A DNA stretch of 64,000 nt from Stercorarius parasiticus (taxonomy: Eukaryota > Chordata > Aves > Charadriiformes > Stercorariidae), in contig VWZL01001295.1 in the NCBI GenBank assembly GCA_013396915.1, forward strand, positions 249,690 to 313,689, written 5' to 3'. Both the position numbers and the translations under genes were made by a program. The notes beneath the pieces are model-generated. The model made no database searches, was not told the DNA's origin, and saw only the letters and a program-made list of their open reading frames with translations. Below, piece by piece: positions 12,035 to 25,170 of this stretch (its first letter is position 1; each line of letters starts with the position of its first letter).

Positions 12035-12105
12035 CTAGGAAGCCCTCTTCATCCACAATGATGGTGTAGTCCTCTGGAGTTTCCGTGAGGCTGAAGAACT
12101 TGCAC
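12035..12105 (-). CDS. CASTOR2: CASTOR2 (GATS-like) internal coding exon, probably exon 2
   Basis: CASTOR proteins are cytosolic ACT-domain proteins. CASTOR1 senses arginine, CASTOR2 is its paralogue and dimer partner, and both bind GATOR2 and thereby restrain mTORC1. The 71-nt exon reads on the minus strand as one base, 23 codons and one base. It gives CKFFSLTETPEDYT followed by IIVDEEGFL, which fits about residues 39-61, in the first ACT domain. From memory of the family, CASTOR2 has TIIVDEEGFL here and CASTOR1 has TLMVDEEGFK, so CASTOR2 is preferred. The upstream exon should end with two bases of an Arg codon, which the first G completes; the last G starts the Glu codon of the next exon. 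The donor reads CCTAG|GTAAGTG and the acceptor TTTGCCTTTGCCAG|G, both strong. No stop, frameshift or odd residue is seen. The neighbouring coding exons are not in the window. A GATS-like pseudocopy is unlikely, because both intron junctions are intact. Confidence 0.93.
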
Positions 12106-12139
12106 CTGGCAAAGGCAAACAGCAGGAGAACATGGTTAG
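12106..12139 (-). promoter_or_regulatory. CASTOR2: 3' splice site and branch point of the CASTOR2 exon
   Basis: Reading on the minus strand, a near-perfect branch-point sequence (AGCTAAC) places the branch adenosine at 12136, about 31 nt from the exon. A C/T-rich tract with few purines follows and ends in GCCAG. Spacing and sequence match a constitutive vertebrate acceptor, which supports this exon being spliced in a live gene rather than sitting in a retrocopy. Confidence 0.75.
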
Positions 12140-12249
12140 CTACCGGACTGAGCAGAGCCTGCTCTTCCACCTAAAACGGAGGTCCTTTCCCACCTAAGCT
12201 GTGCCGGAGAAAAGAGTCACAGTCTGGTGTTTGTGGACAGGCCTGAGGC

Positions 12250-12345
12250 ATTAACAGACCTGGATTTTATTCCTGGCTCAGCCACTCACAGTGAGTGACC
12301 CACATTCCCTGCTGCCTGCCTATGCACAATGGAGCTGGTAAAACA
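12250..12345 (+). repeat. MIR SINE relic
   Basis: The stretch reads 'cagacctggattttattcctggctcagccactcac' then 'gtgagtgacc', matching the MIR segment 'gacctgggttcgaatcccggctctgccacttac' followed by 'gctgtgtgacc', at the same spacing. The 3' half is degraded ('tgcctatgcacaatggagctggta'). It lies about 145 bp upstream of the CASTOR2 exon. Confidence 0.62.
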
Positions 12346-15300
12346 CTTATTAGTTTTATGACTTAGTTCTTAGTTACTTTTCTTAATTACCGTATCCCTT
12401 AAGGCTTCTCATCACAGCCCAGGACCTGCTGTATTGCAGTGACACAGAGCAAAAGGCTTTGCTCACCAACTTATCACTCCAACGCCCTCCAAAAGCCTTC
12501 CCATGGTTCACGCATGCACCCATCTTCCCGATTTGCCCACTCAAGTTTCTTGCCTTGTCAAGGTTTGACACCTAATCTCCCAACCAAGCCCCAGTATCTC
12601 TTCTTGCTCCTTCAGAGGCTCTTCCCACCAGCAGACAGCATCCCAGTCCCCTTTGCAATCCCTCAGTAGGTGCCCCCCTTCCCTGAGGAGCTCCAGGTGA
12701 AGGGACAAGTGGTAGCAGCCGTCGAGCACGTGAACACAAGGTCAAACTCCCCCCTCTCAATCTCCTACTGCCGCTGTTCTGCTCCGTGCTCATCTTTTCA
12801 CACCAGAGGCCATAAGCAGCACAGCCTCTCCATCTCATTCAGCACTGAGCACAATGTCACCTCTAACACGAGATACAAAACAAATGTGACATGGGATTCT
12901 TCCACTGTAGACACACAAACAAAAAAAGCCTCAGCCTTAAGGTTTAATACCACATATAGTCGAAAAGTTTTTTTTCCATGACACACCAACAAATGTACAG
13001 CAACATTTACTAAAAAAAAAAAAAACCCAACTTTCTCCAGCTTCTATCCAGTTGGTCCCCAGCAACAGCAGGAAGGTTTGCACAACATTTGGCAAGCTCA
13101 TGTTCACCTTCGGCAGAGCACGCCCTTGTGAAGCATCCGCGCAGTGCTGGCCGGCTCCCGCGACCCATGCAGGGCTCCTGCCCCTCCAGGAGCCACAGCA
13201 CACAGACTGTGGTTGCTGCCCAACCACATAAGAATTTTTTCCCTCTAGGAAGCAACAGGAAGAGCCTGTGTCCGTAAGGACCACAGAGCAGGATTTCGCA
13301 GTTACACTGTAATACTATCAGATTTATCTGAGGCAACCTACAGAAAATATTTTAAAATCTGGAAAAAGAAAGATTGTTCTTAAGGCCCACGAATTCCACA
13401 GTGTGTTCACAGTATAATTCCCGCATGGAGCGCAGTTCATCAGGACTCAGCAACCAGGGACTACCAGGGCTTCTCAGCGCTGCTGAGCATGCGTCCCAAA
13501 GTCTTCAGGACTTCTGAAAGCCCAGAACTCCACACTGGTGGCTCAAGACACCAAAAAATGGAAGCATTCACTTGATTAGAGAATCAGACTAAAAACTGGC
13601 TTGAACATTCTTTTGACTGGCTAAAAAGAACAAAGATTGCAGCTATCCCCTCAAAAAACAACAGGGAGAAAAATGAGATGGCTGCCGCCCTCCCCCTCAC
13701 CTCATCAGAAAAACGAGAAGAACGAACATGCAGCTCTATTAGTGATCTGCCATGTAACCAACAGGACTTCATGTAAATGGAAAGTATTAGACAACCTGCC
13801 TTTAGAGACTCGTCCTGTTTTCCTGGAAGCATCCGTCACAACAATCAAGTACAACACTCTCTCTCCCAGCACAGACGTATCACTATGAAATACAGAAGTG
13901 GCCCCACCACAACAGAAACCACAACTTAATTATTTTGTGTCATTGGTAATAGCTACTGTGACAGCCACATTTACCAACTCAACTCTCTCCAGGAATAGTG
14001 CCAAGAGAAGCAGAAAACAGTAGCAGCCCAAATTTTTCACTCGTACTTCTTAACTGCACAAGGATGCTACCTGTGCCAGGGGTGACCCAAGCTGTGTAAA
14101 AAGGACTTCCGGGGTGCCGCTCCAGGTGGCTTCCAGGAGATATAAGTATTTATTACATAGTGGACGAATTCCCTGGAGAAGTCACTGAAATAAAATTCTT
14201 TGCTACTTATACCCCACCGAGCCACATGCACGCTGACTAGGGAGAAGCTAGTGGTCTTAAAAGAGGAAACATTAATATTAAGAAAAAATAATTTAAAAAT
14301 ATTTCTTGATCTGCAATGGCATTTATGGAGAAATTGTCTTCCCTTCCAGAACAGCAATACATGTCCGTGCGCACTGACCTGAGCAGAAAAAGTATGGTTG
14401 TGACAGATGCCATTTTCTTAGCACACATCTAAAAATGATCTAAAAACAGATGAAATCATGAAATCCCACAATTGCTGGCTCAGAATGCATGTCAAAACCT
14501 GACATCTTCATACACCAGCTCAAAGCCCAATCCCCACCTCACTGCAATTCTGTAAAAGGTCAGCATTATCGAGCCATCTGAATTTAAAAGCAAAGACTTT
14601 TCACCAGCACGAAGACCAGTGGTTCTCGTGGTATACATTCACTTTGTTCAAGCCAATGACGCGTTCTTTTTCCCATGGAAAACCTAAAAACGAAGACTTG
14701 GAATTGCAAACATTGTGTGATAAAATACAGCATGGAAGATTTTCTTACCATCACATGCTGCCAAAACTCAAGTCCTCACCCTAAAACCTATGCCACAGCA
14801 TAGGTATGTTCCACTGCGAGTACAGCTCAAGAATTGTGTCTTGATCATCAATGACAGAAGGAACTCAATGTCATATTTCTCTCCTGCACTATACTACACG
14901 TGCCTCTTCCATTCAAGTTATTCCAATCATTTCTCTTTCCCCTTCCATCAGTTCTCAATAAGCTGAATGCCAACAGCACCTTCTATTATCACACCAGAGC
15001 CAAGAAAGAAAAAGAATTGCCCTTTAATCATTTTGAGACATCAGACAAACAGTACTTCTCTAAGTATGTGTGGAAAGCTTGTATGTAAGAAGACAATATT
15101 TTTAGTTTCCTAATCGCCAAACCTCAGATAGATTCTTCTGGATTTCTGCCTTCTTCATGTTTCAGCACATTTCCACTTCAGCACTGTTGCTGACTTCGAC
15201 TGCCTGACAACATATGTCTTTTTCTGGCAACGCAGCAAATGTAGACCAATCTATTATTAGATTAGATCTCTGAAACTGCAAAGCTTACACTGTGTATGGA

Positions 15301-18300
15301 AGTAATACCCAAGCTCGCACAGAGCAGGAAGGCATGTGCAGGATGCAGCAACAGCATCATTTCAGTCTGCAAACAGCACTCACGTCCCCCCAGGAGAAGA
15401 AAGCAGGCAGGCAAGCGTACTGGTTGGCCTTCCTTGCAGGTCCACACCAGAAGTGTCTCCTCAAGACATTTGGTCTCCAGGCCTGCCTAGATCACAAGGG
15501 AGGTAATACCGGAATGTATGCGACTTCCATTGGTTCTGGGTCACACACATAGCAAGGGTTTGTGGGAATACTGCTATGGGTCATTTGGAAGTTCAGCACA
15601 GACGATGGTCTTTAAGGAAGCCACAAGTCCCATCCTCTCATTTGTAAGGAAACTACTTCGTTAATTGTTGCTGAGGCAGGGTAAAAGGTTGCAAAGCTGT
15701 TTGCTCCATGGAAAAGATCCTTCCCAGAAGCAGGTGGGCAGCTGGCCTCCCCACATGTCAGGAACCATGGCCAAATGCCATTCAAAAGCAAAATAATGCC
15801 TAAAAGGCATTCAAATGCAAAGCCAGGAGGTAACCCAAAAGTTTGCCAAGAAGCAGTTGAACTGAATGGGAATTAGGGAGCAGCAGCAGAAAGTTGATCT
15901 GAGTGAATATGAAAAATATAATTTGTTGGGTTTTATTCCAGGCTGTCTTCTCATTTTATATGAGAAGGGATTTGTATGCTTCACTCTGTACATTATCATG
16001 ACAACATACATTCTTAGTGCAGAAAGACAGTCTCATGCTAATCATCTAATTCTTGGTGAGCTTAACTTCTTTGCAGTTTTATAAATAATGACAAGAGGTG
16101 GATTCTAGTACGACATATTGTGAAATGTATTTAGGAAAGCAGTAAAGAACACTTGTGCTGTTAATACGTTTTGACATATTTGTGTAACATGTTAAGTACT
16201 TTACACCATCTAATTACAAGACTATACAGTCAAATGGCACTGAAAATTGCAAACAGTGAAATGGCTGGTGTTTTCTAAACAGCATATTTGTTTGTTAGCC
16301 AAAACACTTTGCCATCTTTTTGGTGAGACTGATAAAACACAGCTTAGCTGAACTCCAAAGACAAAAAAAAAGCCCCTTGCAATAGGCATCAGTTGACGTT
16401 CCACTCAACGCTCAAATCAGAAAGTGGTGGGTTCACCTTTCTTACAGTAACTTAATTCTGCAGCCTCATATTAGAAGGCTGCTACCCCATTAAAAGCAGC
16501 ATTACTGTTCATACGAGCTGTTTAAACAAACCCCACATTACTGTCCCTACCAAGGGAAACACTAAAGATGTCACAGCACTGTTAGAAACGGTCAAAGGAC
16601 AGCGGTAACATTCCTCCCAGTCATCAGTTGTGCTCAGATCTGGGATGGACACATTAGCAAATACAATCAGGGACCGCCTAAAGAGTCACTGTGATAGCAG
16701 AGTTTGGTTCATTACAGAAAGTTAATCATTTTCAAAACCAACACAAACAAAACTAACAGATTTGTGGCCAAGGAAAGCAAGTACTCACGAACAGACATAA
16801 ATTCAGGGAAGTCCTACAGCCTGTGCTATGCTAAAACTTCCAACATGATAACCATGATGGTCTTTTCTAATCCATAATAATAATAATGACAGTTTAAACT
16901 ACAGATTGCATTGCGTAAAGTTAACCCAGTCAGCCCCTCTCCTCGCTACTTCTGTGTAGCTGGGGAAGTTATCTAAGCCTTTATTTGGACTTTGAGACAA
17001 CCGGGAGCAGAATAATAGAAAAATGATCAGCACCCTGAAGGAACAGAAATCGAGACAAAACACAAAAAGGATGACCTACAATACAGAAAACAGATAATAA
17101 ATAAATAGATGTGGATGTGCTGAAGAAGATACCGATCTTAAGTGCAGCTTACTGATAAAGCCAGGACACACAGCAAAAACTAAACAAGGATTATTCAAAA
17201 AAACGTCAGCTGGGTGTCTACTGTATTTGCCTTCATTAGTTAAACCAGTATCAAACTGGGGTTCAAGTCTTCATCAAAACAGTTACATGTGGTCTGGACT
17301 ACAAGAGCCCACGCAAATCAAATTACTGCTGCGAATGAAAGATTAGCAGTAGCTTGAAACAATACCAACTAGTAATTCTGATATGATTTCTATTTTTCTG
17401 GAGTCATACTTGGTCAGTCCAGACTTTCCAAGCTGCAGATTAAACAAAGCTACAATATTCAACCGTTATCCTGCAATATAACCACAGGAGATTTTTTTTT
17501 AGTTCTATAAACACATACTTGGAGTTTATTTTGTATGACTAGCGAAGCCCAAGTCATGATGCTTTCACTAGTCAAAGCACAGCACTTGCAGTACTGCATT
17601 CTAAAATTGTTACTTGGGATACTGAAACATCTTTCCTTCATTTGTCATGACAGCATTTTTTAATACTTCCTAAAAAAACAATTAGAAAGCAACATGCAAC
17701 TTGGCTGGTTATTTTTCCCCCTTCAACAGATTCCACCATCATATTTAGGAAGATTCTGTAAGAAAATCTGTTTTATCTTGACTTCTGTGTAGAAATAAAT
17801 TCTTGCCAAATGTGAAGAGAGAAGCCAAAACTACACTGAAGTAGTAGTAAGGAAATACACCACGTGAAGAAACTAAGGCATGTTACATACTGGAATGGAG
17901 AGGAAAGCTCAGCTTACTGAAGGAAACTATGTAAGAGATGAAGAGGTCCAAGTCCACCCAAGTGCAGGTCCCTCACTAAGCCGCTCCATCTGATGAATGT
18001 GACCGGCACTGGTTTCCCATCCCAGCACAGCTGCCAGCAGGCAAAGCGTCTGCGGCGCCTAGCAGGGATGTACTGCAGGAAATACAAATGCAGTTTAAGA
18101 CCACGCAAGTGTTACTGTGCTCATCTGTTATTGGTCCATTGAACGAGCTAAACACAGATATTTTTTTTTTGTGTTCTGAAAGAGAACAATATGCAAACCA
18201 ATGACTTCAGGTGTGGACATACTGAAGCTAACATATCTTCTACACCCAAGACTTGTCCTGGGCATGAATCTGTAGAATAATTTACCGACCTGATGTAATT

Positions 18301-18716
18301 AAAAGTTATTCTTAGCACAGATTTTTCTTCCCGGGTCATAAATTATTTCAAGCAAGCTCTGCGGTGCAATTTTTACTTGGAACGTCACCACTCACCACCT
18401 ATATTAGTGAATGGGGCTGAATCAAAAATCTGGATCTGAACTTTACTGCTCTGGCTGGTGCCCAGATGATGCAAGTGCCAGGTGCTTGGCAGGACTCCTG
18501 CCTTCCACACGCTGAGAAAAGTCACCCAGTTACCTACAAATGACTCACTAGCACTTTGGGACTCCAGTCTGCAAGGCACCATGTAAGCATCCTCAACGAT
18601 AAGGGTGCTCAAGGGTGCAAAGCACAAGGATAGGAGCCTGCGGCAGACCTGCACTCACGCTGCACCTCCCTTCACACAACCACAGGGCGTCATTCTTTAG
18701 GTTTTAGCATTCTTAC

Positions 18717-18808
18717 TGGATATTTAGCACTACTGGATACTGGTGCTCATCAGGATTTGGTGGATACACTGCATCTATCAGGCGCTCAAAGAGGAAGCAG
18801 CTCTTGGT
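18717..18808 (-). other. exon-like block of 92 nt, unknown
   Basis: A strong acceptor (ACTGATGTTTTTTTTAG) opens the block and CCA|GTAAGA closes it. One frame is open, starting TKSCFLFERLIDAVYPP and ending DEHQYPVVLNI, with a TAA just beyond the donor. I do not recognise the peptide. Another donor-like site (AGGTG|GTGAGTG) lies downstream at 18396 on the same strand. It may be a chance open frame of about 31 codons. Confidence 0.15.
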
Positions 18809-19241
18809 CTAAAAAAAACATCAGTTACAGCAACACCATTTCAGTTTTCCTGAAGTAACCTTAAAAAAAATATTTAAAAATGTAAAAGGGAATTACCTCA
18901 CCTCTACTTCTCATTCACCGTTTTCCTTTGTCTTCTCTGCCCTCTTACTTCCCAAGAAGGGGCAACAGAAGTTGAGGGAACAAATTATTGATAAATCAAA
19001 ACTAGGAAATCACTTCTTGTGGTGTCTAGTTGGAAAACTTCCTTTTAGTTTTAATTGGAATACAAAATTTCATGCCAGCAACAAACATTTCATGGAAGGT
19101 ACTATTCCATTGTGACATAACCGAGCCTCTCAAATCTTAATTCCATAAAAAAGCTTCACTGGTTAATGCCTCCTGCTTGGGAAATGCTTGGTTATCTTGG
19201 TGCCGCAAAAGACAAGGGGGATGGAAGAAACCAGCACTTAC

Positions 19242-19298
19242 GGTTCAGAGTCACAGACAGGAACAAGATCCTCCACGAATCTTAAAGGCCAAAAAATA
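19242..19298 (-). other. exon-like block of 57 nt, unknown
   Basis: The acceptor TGCTGTTTTGTTCTAG and the donor GAACC|GTAAGTGC are both good. Only the frame that skips the first base is open, reading IFWPLRFVEDLVPVCDSEP. It does not join the block at 18717..18808 in frame when the obvious acceptor of that block is used, which weakens the idea that both belong to one coding gene. Confidence 0.13.
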
Positions 19299-22200
19299 CT
19301 AGAACAAAACAGCATTTAGGTAGGTATATGCTCACGTTTCCACTCCTACACTCCCTTCTCAGGCCTTTGAGATGGTACTGTGTTTCACAGCATGCGTGAC
19401 TGCCACATACACCTTGCTTAGGCTTAACCACAGGGTTATCTCTCTGCCTTGCAGGTGTTGCAGGCACTACGAATGCTGCCTTTGGAGCAGGTTTAACAAT
19501 CCCATCACATTAAGTGAGGTACAACAGACCCCACCTTCCTCTTCTGCGGCCCTAGATGAGTTGGATGGCACAGTGCTGGCCTTTTCCCGCCTTGGAAAAC
19601 TCATTTTTATCATCTGCTTCCGTAGGGAACAACAGAGTAAGGCAGGAGAGAGGGCTGGAGGAGAGAAGTAACAGGAAAGAAACGTGTTCCATTAGGTTTA
19701 ACTTTCACAAATACTATTTGAAATTCCTAGATTCATTATGGGCAAAAAATTCAGGTGTCAGGCTGCTGATGGAACTAGCTGCTTTTCTGCTTGAAAGCAG
19801 ACGTCTCTCCATGCTCTAACCACCGGAGACAGAAAACAGAGGAGAGTTACTAGGTCATTCATCTTCTGTTATTCTCACAAACTTTAAGAGCTGTTGCTTA
19901 ATAGTGCCTGCGAGGTACTAGTTTTCTTTTCTGTCATCACACAGTAATTCTGAGCCCAAATTAATCAGCATATGGGTGAATATGAACAGGGTGAACTATA
20001 TATCCTACAGTCCCTTGACTGTATGGAAAACATCAGCACGCTTGCCTGCAGGGAAACACAGCCATAAAGTCAATAATGGGTGCTCCTTCTCACTCAAAAT
20101 GATTTTCAGTTTTTCTCATAACACAAATTGGGCAACTTCAAGTTCCGGGAGAATAATAATTACTAGCTGATTTTGCCTACCTGTCTAGAAATCAAAATCA
20201 CTAGGCTGCTCTGGTAAGGGCAGACATTAGGAAATGTTAAAGCCACAGCTTCCCTCACACCTTGGGATTTCTCAGTGCTGGTACAAGGTGGCAACTGGGT
20301 GCCTGGCTACAACTACAGGCAGTAACTTTGCCGGGTCTCTGGTGGGACACCTGCATTTCACCCCAGGAACATACTGGTGTGCACTGGGAGCTGTCTGGCA
20401 TCTGGGCGATGAGCAGTGTGGGTCGGTAGGGGTTATAACAGCAAAAACCCTTTTGCAGCTCTGGTTCCACAAAGCTCAAGGCAAACTGAGCACAGCTCTA
20501 TTTCTCGACATCAAAACCAGCTTTAAAAGGCTTCCTGTCAAGCCTCTAGGGAGTATTTAAGAAACAGGACTTGCAGAGTCACTGAAGCCGACATGGCTGG
20601 AGAACATCCCTGGCTGAGGAGCTCCATGACATGAGCCAGGTGTGGAGCAAAGCCCTGTACACCGAGCACTCATTGCGAGAGTCACGAGACGTGAGACAAG
20701 CTCAGACACTTGACTATTCCCAAGTCAGCATTCATCCTGCGCTACCCCTTTGTACTAAATGGTGCACACATTTCTACTGATTTAGATGGTCTCACATAGC
20801 TCTAAGTAAACACTGATACGGTGACAGTCTGTTTGCGTTGCAGGAGAAGCACTGAAGCATGTTTGCAACAAAGGCTGGTGCGACACGTCAGTGCTATCCC
20901 TGATCCAGCAGGCCATCCTGGCAGATCCCAAGTGCTCCCAGGATCTGCTTTTTTTAATCCCAATTGCTAACGCAAGTCAGGGCTGATGTTGAGCTCTCAC
21001 AAGAAGGAGCCTCCCTCGGCTTGACTACAGCCCTCTTGCAACTTAAGGAATACTAATTACAATGTAAGACTAAATTAAGTGAATTTAACCCAAGAAGTTT
21101 AGTGAATCCTGTCTTCATGAGTTCATGTCTTTCTGGTTATTGGGATATATAAGCAAAACCCAGTTGTAGGAATGGGTCTTGCACAGACTTGATTTTGGGT
21201 CGCTAAAGACTCTACATTCCCTGAAAGGCAAACTGCATAAAGAAAGCAGATTTTTGTTCTGAACACTGAAAACACAGATGAGTAAACCTTCCTCCAGCTC
21301 TCACTGTTGATTGACCTGTACCATATTATAGAAACTCAACTTTTGTGAGTTTCAGGGAAAGCCATCTAGTGCAAATTTGAATTTGAAAGGAAAACAAAAC
21401 AAGAAACCAACAACAAACTTGTAATGTTCACAGAAACACAACCAAAAAGAACCCAGGGTTTATTAACATGGTTTTCTGAGTTAAAAAGAAGCAACAGAAA
21501 CATGGTTTTTGTCCACGCAATTCACTGAATATAACCCAGATAGTGGTTTGCACTCAGCCTCTGCTCAACTCTTCTGACTTTCAACAGAGCCAGCACTAGC
21601 TTCGCTCAATGCAAAACAGGCAAAGGGCAACAGCAGAGGTTATTTTTCTTTATAGAAATCTGCCTGTAACACTATTATCTGAAAGAACAGCTGTAGCGCG
21701 TCTCTGTATCACACAAGACTCCAATTCAGATTGTGTCGCTCTGTCTGTATTCAGCTTTTCACTGCGGGCTCTGGGCATGTTTCCGTGGCTGCTGCCAGGG
21801 CAGTGTGGAGCTGCAGGGCTACCCGGCAGCTGTGCAGTCCCACAAAGCCAGGAGAGTGTTAAAAAAAAATAAAAATTACTGGCCACTCTATGTCAAAGGG
21901 AAATACTTGGAGGCCTGGCACTAGATAAAATGAACAAAAGTCAAGCTAAGGCAAAAGGTGAGCCACAGCACAAGTGAAAATGCCAGACCCACATCTCTGC
22001 CCACAGGAGGAAGCGGGTGTCTCCAGGTGCCAAAGCAGCACGGCACTGCCAGCACCAGTGCTATCAAGAGCCTTGAATATGGACTGGCCATGGCCGTACT
22101 AAGCACTGTCGAGGTGCTGTCTGTGCTATGTTGACCTACTATAATCATTAGCGGGACCCATAATAACCATTAACATGCAGGGAGAGCAAGGATGCCTGCT

Positions 22201-25106
22201 CTCAGCCCGGAGCACTTTAGGGAGAACAGAAAACTGGCCGCAGGGCCTCTGTGCATATTCTCTGTTAACATAAAACCTGTATTTAAACAGATTTTCCCCC
22301 TTCTGTCCCTCCCAAAACATTTTGTTAGGAACAACTGCGAGAAGGGACTAAGACCCCATCAGCGTGAATTGGTGTCACAGCCCTCAGACCCAGGAGACGT
22401 GAGAGCAGCCACTAATAGAAATATTCAAAAGATAAAGTAGCCTTAGATAACGCGTTCCTCCAGTCATTACAGCCAACTACATGAGGACAGTCAGAAAACA
22501 GTCTGTAATCGCTAAGCCAGATCCTGTTTTAGAAATGAAAGCACCCCGAGACTGGTTACGTTTCCAGCCTCCGTTCCTGCTGGGATGGGAGCTGCTCTTT
22601 CCCAGAGCAAAGGCAGTAACACACCTCCTGGCTACAGCATCCAGTCCCAAAGGCTGCAGGCACGTTTCCACGTGCCAGGAGGTGAGCGGGGGAGGCTGTG
22701 GCCATTGCTACTGACCTAAGTCTACACGGCAGCAAGGAAAGCTCTCTTGCCATTAGGCAAACCCGTGAATTACATCAGGAATTATTTTAGTATACTAATT
22801 TAGATTGCAAAGTCTTTGGATTTACAAATAGGAAAAATGACACAAGACTCTTATTCCCTTTAAGAAAAAACAACAAACCAACAAAAAAGAACCCACACCA
22901 AAACTGCCAGAGTTATGTCACAAGCTCCAGAGACTCTAACCTAACACCTTGCTCCATACTGGTCCTATGGGCCAGCTTATGACTCAGCTTCCATTTGTGA
23001 TACAGGTCTAAAATCATCGCTGTTGAGAAGTATGGGAATATAAAACCAAACCAAACCTCATCATATTCTCATTTATTGTGCTAATGGGAACTAAATGAGC
23101 ATCTCAGGCATCACTTTGCTCATGTTTTATTGCTGTTCCTCCTCCAGCTTTTTTTTTTTTTAACCAACAGATCAGAAACAAAGCAATAGCAAAAACATCT
23201 GAATCCACAAACTTGCAAAGATCATAAAATTATTTGGAAAGATTAAACTATTGTCTGATGCACAGTGCAGTGCTGTACTAATTATCTTCTCTGAGGACAA
23301 TGGCAAAAGTGCACATCGCTTCTTATTAAAGTGCTTTCATTTGTTCCTTGTGGTTTGATGTCCCCCCAAAGCATCTTTAACAATATTGTTTACAGTTTAT
23401 CATTATTAATGACAGGAAAGTAATTTTTCAAATCTCCATAGAGGGTCAATGAACGTTTACATCAAAATGGCAAGAGGTCTTTGCTTTGGGAGAGAATGCT
23501 GTAATCAAATCTCTGAAGGGGAAGTTGGAGCAGTAAATGAAAAGGAAGCTTAGTTTGTGTGCATTGGAAAAGGATTCATTTATTATCTAACAGTTAACTA
23601 ATTAATCCAGACATACCTTTTTCCCCTTCTCTCTTTCCTATCCCAGCCTGCCGTCACTCTTAAAAGCCCATCTATTGCGAACCAACTTATCCACACAAGA
23701 GATGCAAAAGCAATTCTTTCCATTTGAAATAGCCCATCATTTAAGTAAAAAGTAACTGTGCTTTAAAAACTTTTTCTTTACAGCAGTAACAGTATCCCCT
23801 GATCCTTGTCAGAGCTGAACTTACTTTCAGCACAAGAGAGAGAGGTGGAGTACAACACAGAATTTTCCTTAACCACAAAATTATCTTCTATAAATCAGAA
23901 ACTGGACTGAGAAACATGTTACAGATGTGGGTGTGGGACCTAAGGTTTACAGCTGAAAACAAAGCATGATTTAATGTACAACAAAGGCTTGTGAGTGCAT
24001 TTTACCGAATGGATCCAGGAGGATTATCCTATGAAGACAATGCAAATGTTCATAAAAAGAGTAAGCCCTGTTTCCTTTCCTCTTCCAAATCAAGCACTAT
24101 ACAGCAGTACTGGCAAGTTAGAGTCTCTCTTATATTACTCCTTTAATGCCCTCTGCTGCAGAATATTGACTTTGAAACACTACCAACCAGAAAATACAAT
24201 CGAGTTTTCGTAAGTGCAGTGCTCCTGCACATCCAAACCCAAATATCTGGGGTATGTAGCAGCTATTATTGTGTTCAGACAAAACCCAATGATTATTTTG
24301 TGGACAACACTGAAAAACACAGACTGCAGAGCATATGCTTTTTATTTCAAAGACGGAGAAACCCAGGCTCAACCCAATGGGGGCAAGAGGTTCTTACGAT
24401 ATTGCTCCAAGATACAAAGGAAGGAGGAAGAAACAGCAAAACTATTGTGGACTGGAATTGATGAACTTGTTTCCCTGCAGGAACCATAAACACAATTTTC
24501 CCAGCATGGGACATAATAGTTCTCCCACAAATTACTAAAATATATTTCCAGTGCTCAATATAGAAAGCTAGATGCACAAGAAATGTTTGTAGCTTCAATG
24601 CAGGCAGTAATTGAGAACATGTGTGGCAGGGGGATTGAAGGGGGAGGAGGAGAGAGAGCAGGCCGTACTCCATCGAAACACACAGCGGCAGGAGAAACAC
24701 GTTTCAGTCCTCATCATTTTCAAAGACCTTCCATTCGCAAGCAGGTCCAAAACCCCACATTTTAACTCCATCCGAGGGGGAACGCTGCCTGTGAGTCTGC
24801 ATGTCAACCCCAAATTTAACGCACACTAACAATTTTAAGAGCCATTGTTGAACCTGAATAAAAAATAATAATAAAAACCCCCGGCTTCCATCAACTTTCC
24901 CGTAAGCACAGAGAGTGGATTTAGTTTCTTGCATGAATTAAGGATACATTTACAGGAAAAGCTACCTTTGACTCCTCTCATTCTTTCAGGCTCAGCTTTT
25001 GGGTTCTACCCAGCACAAGTATTAACTAGCCCAGTGATGAACAAGAAAAGCAATATTTCTGCATATCCTAGCTGACATTATGAGCAGAATAGTGTTGTAG
25101 ATGTAC

Positions 25107-25170
25107 CTGCAGCCAACTTTCCACAAATCTGTAGTTAAGGTGTTTACCAAATCTACCATACTCAGAGGGA
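25107..25170 (-). other. exon-like block of 64 nt, unknown
   Basis: The acceptor (AAGCTTCCTTTCAG) is strong and the donor (CTGCAG|GTACAT) moderate. Two of three frames are open, one reading PSEYGRFGKHLNYRFVESW and the other PLSMVDLVNTLTTDLWKVG. I recognise neither. Two open frames in so short a block are not evidence of coding. Confidence 0.14.

Noticed and set aside
13120..13200. CpG-richer patch, considered as CASTOR2 promoter or exon 1
   Set aside because: It is only about 80 bp long, and neither strand encodes the CASTOR2 N-terminus.
24968..25007. Minus-strand block ending AAAG|GTAGCT with 13 open codons
   Set aside because: The acceptor (CTTGTGCTGGGTAG) is weak and the block is too short to judge.
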